Below, in pieces: positions 6,763 to 12,364 of a DNA stretch of 12,364 nt (its first letter is position 1; the number at the start of each line of letters is the position of its first letter). The stretch comes from Limnochordia bacterium (lineage in GTDB: Bacteria; Bacillota; Limnochordia; Darwinibacteriales; DTU012). The position numbers were made by a program, and so were the translations under genes. The stretch spans positions 1-12,364 of the forward strand of contig SKHL01000053.1 in the NCBI GenBank assembly GCA_007116995.1. Direction: 5' to 3'. The notes beneath the pieces were generated by a model that did no database searches, was not told the origin of the DNA, and was given only the letters and a program-made list of their open reading frames with translations.

Positions 6763-8250
6763 GTGGGGAAAACAATGGTTATAGCGATAGTATTGGTTTT
6801 GGTGTTAGCAGTGCCTGCAACAGCCAATTCTTTTAGCATTATTCCCCAAGGTGACTGGGTATATGGTGCTGTTACTGGTTTGTCGGAAAACCACTTTCTG
6901 CCTCTAGCATTTTCCACAGATGAGCTTAATCGGTACGAAGTCGCCTTGATACTAGCAGGAATCCTGCAGTTTATTGATCTCGATGACACCTCAACGATTC
7001 AGCGTTTTGGGATGAGTAAAAAGATTAATTTAATAGACATGATTAATAACTATAATCAGCTTGTAGATGAGTATCATCGTTTAGGCGTAAAGTCTATTGA
7101 TATTCTTCGTCGACTAGCCTTGGAGTTTCAAACGGAGTTAACGGTACTAGGCTACGCTGTCAAGGAGGAGAAACCGTTTGCCTCCTCGAATAATCTGGTT
7201 TCTCAACGAGCAGAGCAGGTTTTGTTAGCTGAACGAGATTTGACTTTGCAGGCCGAAGTTACATCGAGCACCCAGCAAGAATTAAAGGGGTTGTGGATTC
7301 CTAATTATCCAGTGATACGTCCTAGTTTATGGGAGGATGTACAGCATACATCCACAATACACTTAGATGATTTGGATGTAGTCCCACTAAGCGATTTACA
7401 CTTCGATGTTGACTCTTTGAATGTCGTAATGAATAGTCTAGTCCCTGTCGGTGATGACTTACTAGTCGGAGCCCGGTTTGTCAAGCTTAGTGATTCAGAG
7501 GAGAATCCTAAGATGGCCGGATTAGCTGGCACTTATTTATTTAATGATGATGTAAGCGTAGAAGGGCAATATTTACATAATACCCATACTCCATTAGGGT
7601 CTGGATTTATGCAGGTGGGTGCAACCGTACGTCTAGGTGAATTAGAGGTTGGTGGGAGTTTACATGCGCTTCAATCAGGATATCAGCCAGTAGAGAGCGA
7701 GGTTGCTGTAAGCAGCGGATCTGGATATGAATTTTCATTTCGATTTGGTGAACTATTGGTAAGCACTGGTCGAGATAAGATGCGTATTTCTGAACCGGAT
7801 TCCTCCCAGCTGACAACGACGAATTTGGATGTCAGATATGGCTTACCAAATATGGTATTAGTTAGTGCGGGTTATCGTCAAGTGGATTCAGAGTTCAAGT
7901 CATTAGCGGAACTGGGAAGTCCTGCTAGTACCAGCTTAGGATTGGATATCCCCATACCACAAGGACGGTTACGGTTAGGTCTTACATCAGAGTGGATGGC
8001 TGAGAACTCACGGGTGTTAGAGGATAGTGGTCAGGGAAACCAGCGGTTAGCTGTTATTGGTGCATCTGAGGACAGCTTACGATCGGAATCTTCTTCAGCC
8101 AAGAAAACAGCCTTAGTTGGATTAAGCTATGTGATTAATAATGAAACATCCTTGCAACTAAATTATAAGCTGATTGATTTTGATAATATGGACAGTGCTT
8201 CTGAGCCGAAAACTAATATGGCCACTGCCGAGTTCTCTATTCGTTTCTAA
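6763..8250 (+). CDS. Outer-membrane beta-barrel protein with divergent SLH domain
   Basis: The 495-aa protein starts at GTG 6763, 5-6 bases after AAAGGAGGG. A signal peptide (1-22, cleavage after ATA or TAN) is followed by a degenerate SLH domain (about 24-75). GDWVYGAVTGL replaces the usual DHWAYxxIxxL, and NRYE (56-59) sits where TRYE stands in the larger paralogue. A helical linker (about 75-165) leads to a beta-rich region (about 200-495) with alternating polar and hydrophobic strands and Gly/aromatic turns, ending AEFSIRF. The terminal Phe marks a BAM-inserted barrel. It is a shorter, diverged relative of the 885-aa protein without the coiled-coil stalk. Channel function is likely but substrate is unknown. 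It forms a likely operon with the next gene, 55 bp away, under the promoter at 6694. Confidence 0.85.
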   Translation: MGKTMVIAIVLVLVLAVPATANSFSIIPQGDWVYGAVTGLSENHFLPLAFSTDELNRYEVALILAGILQFIDLDDTSTIQRFGMSKKINLIDMINNYNQLVDEYHRLGVKSIDILRRLALEFQTELTVLGYAVKEEKPFASSNNLVSQRAEQVLLAERDLTLQAEVTSSTQQELKGLWIPNYPVIRPSLWEDVQHTSTIHLDDLDVVPLSDLHFDVDSLNVVMNSLVPVGDDLLVGARFVKLSDSEENPKMAGLAGTYLFNDDVSVEGQYLHNTHTPLGSGFMQVGATVRLGELEVGGSLHALQSGYQPVESEVAVSSGSGYEFSFRFGELLVSTGRDKMRISEPDSSQLTTTNLDVRYGLPNMVLVSAGYRQVDSEFKSLAELGSPASTSLGLDIPIPQGRLRLGLTSEWMAENSRVLEDSGQGNQRLAVIGASEDSLRSESSSAKKTALVGLSYVINNETSLQLNYKLIDFDNMDSASEPKTNMATAEFSIRF

Positions 8251-8305
8251 CTAAGTGAAGGGGTATCTAAAACTGTCTTCAATCCCAATTCATAGGAGGG
8301 TTACT

Positions 8306-9229
8306 ATGAAGTTTATCAGTATAGTGTTAATAACAGGTTTATTGTTGGGGATGGTGCCGGTAGGTGCTAGTGCCACGGTAACACCCTTGTCTACCTTAAG
8401 CGCGGTAGAAGAACTATTGTATGGACAAGTTCAATCAGGTGCCTTGCTCGAGCGTGTGGATCGGGTGGAACAGGAAATTTATGGAACAACGCAGGCAGGG
8501 GCTGTGTTAGTTCGAATTGATAGAGTGCAATCATTTTTAGATGTCAATTCGTCGGGTAGTGCTAGTTTAAAACTGAAATTGAATTTGGCGGAGTGGGGTT
8601 TTTCAGCACGACTAACAGGAGGACAACCTCTCGTTAATCGATTAGACAAGATTGAAACAGAGCTATTAGGCGCTCCCGAGCAAGGATTTTTGGCTGAGAG
8701 AATAGAGCAGTTGATGATGCTAATCTGGGGTACCACTCAATTAGATGTAAAAGCACTAGAGCTGAAGGAACAATCACTCGTGAAGATCCGACTCTTGTCA
8801 TCAGTGGATTCTGGAGAATCGCGTGTCGGTGAGGATATTCAGTATCGCGTGATTGAAGATGTAATTGTTGAAGGTAGAGTGGTAATTCCCGCTGGTAGTG
8901 AAGGTGTTGGTACCGTTACAGAGGTGAGTAGTGCTGGTATGCTTGGCCGTGATGGTCGTGTTGTGATCGATTTCGGCAGTGTTCCCGCCTTAGATGGAAA
9001 TGCTATCCGAATCAAGGTAGATGAGAAAGCAACAGAGAAGAATCGTTCGCTTGAATTAGCCGCGGGCGCTAGTATGGCCGGTATACTGCTATTAGGTCCG
9101 ATTGGCTTAGCTGGAGGATATTTTATTCGAGGACGAGATGTGGATATTCCAGCAGGAACTGAATTTTTCGTAGAAACAGAACGTTCCCGAAGGGTAACTG
9201 GGTTTTTATTTAGACCAGGTCACAACTAG
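8306..9229 (+). CDS. Secreted protein with YG-type repeats and a beta-rich C-terminal domain
   Basis: The 307-aa protein starts at ATG 8306, five bases after AGGAGGG; the frame is open to 8255, but the signal peptide (1-23, ending GASA) fixes the start. Four related ~18-residue units follow the pattern (Y/L/W)G-x-x-Q-x-G-x-L-x-x-R-(V/I)-(D/E): about 38-54, 58-74, 119-136 and a poor fourth from 139. The C-terminal half (about 165-295) is beta-rich, with IPAGSEGVGTVTEV and, after a Gly-rich hydrophobic stretch (253-275), a second VDIPAGTEF. IPAG-type domains of this pattern occur in envelope proteins of several phyla. It is probably periplasmic or attached to the outer membrane. I recognise no named family. 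Co-transcription with the barrel gene suggests a partner role. Confidence 0.8.
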   Translation: MKFISIVLITGLLLGMVPVGASATVTPLSTLSAVEELLYGQVQSGALLERVDRVEQEIYGTTQAGAVLVRIDRVQSFLDVNSSGSASLKLKLNLAEWGFSARLTGGQPLVNRLDKIETELLGAPEQGFLAERIEQLMMLIWGTTQLDVKALELKEQSLVKIRLLSSVDSGESRVGEDIQYRVIEDVIVEGRVVIPAGSEGVGTVTEVSSAGMLGRDGRVVIDFGSVPALDGNAIRIKVDEKATEKNRSLELAAGASMAGILLLGPIGLAGGYFIRGRDVDIPAGTEFFVETERSRRVTGFLFRPGHN

Positions 9230-9373
9230 ACTGCGCACCCGCATCTCACGTAACGCGAGGGTATACACTAATTAGTAAATCACGATTTATTCGATAAACC
9301 GGTGGAACCGTCAAATCTGGCCGTTTCTTTCTGAGTGACTATATGTCCTTCTTAGACACAGGAGGTTACACTG

Positions 9374-10273
9374 ATGCAAGTTATTGAACTGTCTGTTGAT
9401 CTAATCATTGTAAGCTCACCATCAATTCGCACTAGATTAGATGCAAAGAGTCTAGCCAATCTGTCAGATTCTATTAACGAAGTTGGGATGCTCCAACCCA
9501 TATTAGTGATGGCTTCAGGGACTAAATATCGCTTGGTCGCTGGCGAACGTAGGTTTAAAGCGTGTCTCAGGCTAGGTAGAGCTAGTATTCATGCTGTTGT
9601 ACTTAGCGGTGTTGAGTCGGAGCGGCAGGTTCAGTTAGTGGAAAATCTGCAACGCGAGGATCTAAATCCTGTGGATAAGGCTATGGCATTAAAGACCTAT
9701 ATGGACAGTGCTGGGATAAGCAAAACAGCGGCTAGTAGAGAGTTAGGTATTCCACGGACTACGTTAAATGATTGGTTAGGAGTATTAGATATTGATACTC
9801 GGTTCCAGGATGCCCTGTTAAATAACTTTTATGATGGCAGTTCGCCACTGACGGCTTCTCACGTTAGTTTAGCTAAACGGTTTGCTCATAAGATGGGAAG
9901 CGAGAAGTTAGTTAATACGATACTAGATTCTGTTATCTATTACAGCTTAACACGGGCTGAAGCCAAGAGAGTGATTAGGCTTGTAGAGACAGCGAAGGAT
10001 ATCAGTATTGAGGAAGCTGTGCGAAAGATTCGATTAAAACCAAATAGTAAAGTTAAAGATGATACGAGTCAGGAATGGGATCCAGATAAACTAGTCAATT
10101 CTCTGGCTCGTTCTGGGGATTATTTGGTAAAGGCTAACGCCTATCGTCTGCAAGGGTTAAGTTCAGAGCAGCGTTATGAGTTGTTACGCCAATCGAAGGC
10201 ACTGAGCAAGTTACTTGAAGATTTGCTAGAGATGGTGCCGGAGGCAGATGATCAATCGACTAAGATATCTTAA
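9374..10273 (+). CDS. ParB/Spo0J/Noc-family DNA-binding protein without adjacent ParA
   Basis: The 299-aa protein has an N-terminal ParB/Srx-fold nucleotide-binding domain (about 5-95) with GERRFKA (57-63) and ENLQREDLNP (90-99), the two boxes that bind CTP in ParB clamps. A helix-turn-helix (about 114-138) reads ISKTAASRELGIPRTTLNDWL. The C-terminal ~60 residues are helical and charged and do not look like the usual ParB dimerisation domain. No ParA gene is adjacent in the window and no canonical parS 16-mer was found by eye. It may therefore be a stand-alone regulator or a Noc-like factor and not the main segregation protein. The ATG follows ACAGGAGGT at eight bases. The 144 bases upstream hold a small palindrome, ACTAATTAGT (9267-9276), and no clear promoter. 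Confidence 0.88.
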   Translation: MQVIELSVDLIIVSSPSIRTRLDAKSLANLSDSINEVGMLQPILVMASGTKYRLVAGERRFKACLRLGRASIHAVVLSGVESERQVQLVENLQREDLNPVDKAMALKTYMDSAGISKTAASRELGIPRTTLNDWLGVLDIDTRFQDALLNNFYDGSSPLTASHVSLAKRFAHKMGSEKLVNTILDSVIYYSLTRAEAKRVIRLVETAKDISIEEAVRKIRLKPNSKVKDDTSQEWDPDKLVNSLARSGDYLVKANAYRLQGLSSEQRYELLRQSKALSKLLEDLLEMVPEADDQSTKIS

Positions 10274-10280
10274 GCCGTAT

Positions 10281-10336
10281 AGAACATCCTAAAGGGGAAT
10301 ATATTAAGAATATATCATCCTTAATGGGGGTGTTCT
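10281..10336 (+). promoter_or_regulatory. RBS-masking hairpin ahead of the 49-aa Cys/His protein
   Basis: AGAACATCC (10281-10289) pairs over nine positions (one G-U) with GGGTGTTCT (10328-10336), which covers most of the ribosome site of the ATG at 10338. Inside lies a second hairpin, ATATATT-AAG-AATATAT, at 10300-10316. Two direct copies of CATCCT(A/T)AA(A/T)GGGG flank that inner stem. The fold would restrain translation unless opened. It begins eight bases after the ParB stop. Confidence 0.5.
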
Positions 10337-10337
10337 G

Positions 10338-10487
10338 ATGGAACTGTGTATCCATGCACAGGATAAGGGTGACTCCACTGGGCGCTTGGAGTATTATTGC
10401 TCAAGGCATGCTTGGCGAATGGATTTGGATGTAATGGACAAGTGTCGTGATTGCCCAGAGTATAGTGGTAGAGATGTGGTCAACTAG
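10338..10487 (+). CDS. Small Cys/His protein, possible zinc-binding
   Basis: This 49-aa frame encodes CxH (C4, H6), CxxH (C21, H24) and CxxC (C36, C39), spaced as in a small treble-clef or zinc-ribbon type protein. Ordered Cys/His pairs in so short a frame, a G-rich ribosome site (GGGGGTG, seven bases from ATG) and codon use like the neighbours support a real gene. No signal peptide or membrane segment is present, so it is cytosolic. The function is unknown; metal binding is inferred from the residues only. It lies 64 bp after the ParB gene on the same strand. Confidence 0.65.
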   Translation: MELCIHAQDKGDSTGRLEYYCSRHAWRMDLDVMDKCRDCPEYSGRDVVN

Positions 10488-10496
10488 TCGATCTGT

Positions 10497-10532
10497 GCTG
10501 GCCTTAAACTAGGCCAGCGAACATTCTTGTTC
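10497..10532 (+). terminator. Tandem hairpins after the small Cys/His gene, possible terminator
   Basis: GCTGGCC (10497-10503) pairs perfectly with GGCCAGC (10512-10518), and a second stem GAACA-TTCT-TGTTC (10519-10532) follows at once. A TTCTTGTTCTATT stretch after the GC-rich stem could act as a weak uridine tract. A third small stem, GGGT-TCGT-ACCC, lies just beyond. They may end the ParB unit or shape the VanZ leader. Confidence 0.4.
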
Positions 10533-10596
10533 TATTAGAAACGGATAGGGTTCGTACCCGTTCATGTGTTTTCTTTCTGAGAAGGGGAGTTTCGTT

Positions 10597-11049
10597 TTGC
10601 TAAGGTGGATGTTGGTAATGCTCTACGCCCTATCGATTTTCTATTTTTCTGCACAACCTGAATCTAGTGCTGGGAGCATGACTAGTAGTTTACTTGATTG
10701 GTTTCCAAATCTAGCAAGATCTGATGTTCAAGCTCTCATTTTTTATATTCGGAAATTGGGGCATGTTCTAGCTTATGGGGTTGCTGCTGGATTAATTGTT
10801 TTCGCACTGCGAGGGATGCCTCGATTGCGTAAACAAGCTCTTCCCTTAGGATTCGTGCTAACTATGATCTTGGCTGGGCTCGATGAATGGTACCAAAGTA
10901 TCCTCCCGCATCGCACTGGAGCCTTTACCGATGTTCTGATAGATATGATTGGGGTTATTATCGCAGTAGTAATACTAAAGTATGTCCTTTTACGCAGAGA
11001 TTATCAGGAGGAACAGCAGGAACAGGAAGCAGCTGAGCACGATAATTAG
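10597..11049 (+). CDS. VanZ-like family membrane protein
   Basis: I prefer TTG 10597 (150 aa): GAAGGGGAG lies about eight bases upstream, and the protein then opens directly with the first membrane helix. ATG 10564 in the same frame lacks a ribosome site and adds 11 polar residues. Family features are the first helix ending FYFSAQPES, the RKLGHVLAYGVAAG helix, and DEWYQSILPHRTGAFTDVLIDMIG, the VanZ signature (DE-x-x-Q ... R ... D-x-x-x-D). Four transmembrane helices are expected, with a charged Gln/Glu-rich tail. VanZ gives low-level teicoplanin resistance in enterococci, but most relatives are of unknown function and this should not be read as a resistance gene. Confidence 0.85.
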   Translation: MLRWMLVMLYALSIFYFSAQPESSAGSMTSSLLDWFPNLARSDVQALIFYIRKLGHVLAYGVAAGLIVFALRGMPRLRKQALPLGFVLTMILAGLDEWYQSILPHRTGAFTDVLIDMIGVIIAVVILKYVLLRRDYQEEQQEQEAAEHDN

Positions 11050-11069
11050 TTTAATCATTAATCAAGGGT

Positions 11070-11963
11070 GTGAATCGATTGAGGACTAATCAAGGTGCTT
11101 TAGTAATGATGTCAGTCATGGGGATGATTGCACCTCCATTGCGAAGGGGAGCGTATCGAATTGATCGAGAGGGAGTTCCCTTTTCCCTACCAGGTACTGG
11201 TGGGATCACCTACAATGTTAAGCTTGGGGATAGTGCGTTTGGTTGGGCTGGCGACCATGTAGAACCTTGTGTGTCAACGGCAGCTGTTAGTGACATGAAT
11301 CGCTCAGATACACGGAATCAAGGGTATAATATGCTAGCTTGTATTGGTAACTCATGCCAGGTTGTGAGCGGTGACGCCAAGGGCGCAAAGGGAATGGTGA
11401 CCGGTACCCATGGGGGCATTGAGCATGTAATTATGGATTTTCCGGATCAAGATATAGAAAAAATGTGCATTGAAGACAAGATAATGATCAAAGCTTATGG
11501 TCAGGGATTAAAGCTATTAGATTACCCAGGCATTACAGTCTATAATGTCGATCCCAGGCTGCTTGATGTAATGGGCTTAAAGGATAAGGGTGGACGATTG
11601 GTTATTCCTGTCACCCATACAGTCCCTGGTAAACTGATGGGATCGGGACTTGGTTCGCCTGATACAGCGACAGGCGACTATGATATCACTACGAGTGATC
11701 AGGATGAGATTAGCAGACTAGGTTTAGCTCAACTTCGTTTTGGCGACTTAGTGGCCCTTGAGGATAGTGACAATCGCTTTGGGCGGAGTTATCGATCAGG
11801 AGCCATATCTATTGGAGTGGTGGTTCATTCAGATTGTCTATTAGCAGGGCATGGGCCTGGTGTGACTACACTATTTACAGCTATTGATGGAAGTATCGAT
11901 ATCGTGAAGGACCCTCACGCTAATATAGGAGAAATCCTAAAGATAGGGCGGTTTCGAGCTTAA
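11070..11963 (+). CDS. DUF4438 family protein
   Basis: The protein is 297 aa from GTG 11070, or 294 aa from TTG 11079. The latter is better spaced from AAGGGTG (11064-11070) and gives MRTNQGALVM, close to how I recall family members beginning. Conserved blocks are LPGTGGITYNVKLGD, GWAGDHVEP, a GTHGG turn and a C-terminal GHGPG. The sequence is soluble, with no signal peptide or membrane helix, and runs the full length usual for the family, which occurs in Thermotogae and Firmicutes. The function is unknown. It starts 20 bp after the VanZ-like gene, so the two are probably co-transcribed, and ends in the hairpin at 11962. Confidence 0.85.
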   Translation: MNRLRTNQGALVMMSVMGMIAPPLRRGAYRIDREGVPFSLPGTGGITYNVKLGDSAFGWAGDHVEPCVSTAAVSDMNRSDTRNQGYNMLACIGNSCQVVSGDAKGAKGMVTGTHGGIEHVIMDFPDQDIEKMCIEDKIMIKAYGQGLKLLDYPGITVYNVDPRLLDVMGLKDKGGRLVIPVTHTVPGKLMGSGLGSPDTATGDYDITTSDQDEISRLGLAQLRFGDLVALEDSDNRFGRSYRSGAISIGVVVHSDCLLAGHGPGVTTLFTAIDGSIDIVKDPHANIGEILKIGRFRA

Positions 11964-12010
11964 AGAAAAACAAGATCCTCTACGATTGGAAAGGAGCTTG
12001 TTTTTCTTTT
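11962..12010. terminator. Bidirectional terminator between convergent genes
   Basis: AAAGAAAAACAAG (11962-11974) pairs perfectly with CTTGTTTTTCTTT (11997-12009), and TCCT/AGGA extends the stem inwards after one mismatch. The T-rich right arm serves the plus strand and the A-rich left arm the minus strand. The left arm overlaps the last two bases of the DUF4438 stop codon. The minus-strand gene ends at 12027. Confidence 0.85.
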
Positions 12011-12026
12011 ATTTTTGTTTCGCATA

Positions 12027-12197
12027 CTAGCGACCTAACAGGATGCTTCGCTCTTCTAGAGTGAGAAACACATCTTCTAAATCTGCGATGTGAGTATCTT
12101 GTTGATCTAATATTTCCTTTAGTTTAGCATTTTCTGCTCGTAATTCTTCTACTTCCTTAACAAGATCACTTAGATGGACCTCCTGCACAATAGCCAT
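12027..12197 (-). CDS. Small coiled-coil protein
   Basis: This 56-aa minus-strand frame starts at ATG 12197, preceded by AGGGGGCG at about five bases, and stops at TAG 12027-12029. The product is a single amphipathic helix with leucine/isoleucine/valine heptads (LVKEVEELRAENAKLKEIL and on to LEERSILLGR), predicted to form a dimeric coiled coil. It has no signal peptide or Cys. No family is recognised; short heptad proteins of this kind act as scaffolds or adaptors. It faces the DUF4438 gene and shares its terminator. TATACT on the minus strand about 55 bp upstream is a possible -10 without a good -35. Confidence 0.65.
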   Translation of the reverse strand: MAIVQEVHLSDLVKEVEELRAENAKLKEILDQQDTHIADLEDVFLTLEERSILLGR

Positions 12198-12298
12198 CGA
12201 ACGCCCCCTATAAAAAACGTTAGAATTCCTTAGAAAGAAACCATATAGTATAAATTTCTCAGTATTTGTAGGAAATCCTGCTTTTAATGGTAATTTAT

Positions 12299-12364
12299 TT
12301 AGAATTTTATTTTGTGCGATACAGTAATTAATTCCGTGCGGGCAATCGCTTCTTCCACTAGTCC
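12299..12364 (-). CDS. C-terminal end of an unidentified minus-strand gene
   Basis: The minus strand is open from the window edge to TAA at 12299-12301, giving 21 residues ending ARTELITVSHKIKF. The composition is protein-like, and it is followed by an AT-rich gap of 101 bp before the 56-aa gene on the same strand. It is too short to identify, and chance cannot be excluded. The gap 12198-12298 shows no other gene. Confidence 0.35.
   Translation of the reverse strand, partial: GLVEEAIARTELITVSHKIKF

Noticed and set aside
9243..9262. Possible parS site (CTCACGT) just upstream of the ParB gene
   Set aside because: Only about nine of sixteen positions agree with the parS consensus and there is no dyad symmetry.
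6140..9346. Shared 10-mer GACTATATGT in two leaders (6140-6149 and 9337-9346)
   Set aside because: Dozens of 10-base matches are expected by chance in 12 kb, and the flanks do not match.
10597..11049. Glycopeptide-resistance determinant (VanZ)
   Set aside because: No vanA/vanH/vanX-type genes are nearby; VanZ-like proteins are common housekeeping membrane proteins.

Overview
The window looks like a chromosomal piece of a diderm (outer-membrane-bearing) Firmicute of the Halanaerobiales/Limnochordia kind. It pairs an LPS-export ATPase (LptB) and secreted proteins with C-terminal-Phe beta-barrels with features typical of Firmicutes: strong AGGAGG ribosome sites, frequent GTG/TTG starts and an S-layer-homology (SLH) domain that would bind the cell-wall layer. 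The base composition is moderately AT-rich and uniform, with no sign of a recent island. The lineage is an inference; no rRNA or other taxonomic marker is present.

Layout. (1) 1-1651: the 3' end of lptB followed by a DUF3084 membrane/coiled-coil protein. (2) 1879-2820: a secreted protein with a divergent SLH domain, probably starting at TTG. (3) 2821-3258: a long non-coding stretch with a 67-bp palindromic-ended element, a strong terminator, a promoter and a structured leader. (4) 3259-5916: a large OmpM/SlpA-like protein (signal peptide, SLH, long coiled-coil stalk with a perfect 21-bp tandem repeat, C-terminal barrel), closed by a perfect hairpin terminator. (5) 5967-6627: a leader carrying a second, inverted copy of the 67-bp element, then a small YqgF/RuvX-like RNase-H-fold protein. 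(6) 6694-9229: a near-consensus sigma-A promoter driving a second SLH-like plus barrel protein and a secreted protein with YG-type repeats. (7) 9374-11963: a ParB-family protein without a ParA beside it, a 49-aa Cys/His protein behind an RBS-masking hairpin, a VanZ-like membrane protein and a DUF4438 protein, ended by a bidirectional terminator. (8) 12027-12364, minus strand: a 56-aa coiled-coil protein and the last 21 codons of another gene.

How it fits together. Genes 1-6 read as an envelope-building locus. LptB energises LPS export; the OmpM-like proteins bridge peptidoglycan (SLH) and outer membrane (barrel) through a periplasmic rod; DUF3084 and the YG-repeat protein are plausible but unproven partners. 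The ParB/VanZ/DUF4438 part has no evident functional link to this. The most notable signal not explained by genes is the pair of related 66-67 bp elements (2824-2890 and, inverted, 6041-6106) flanking the large OmpM-like gene and its terminator.
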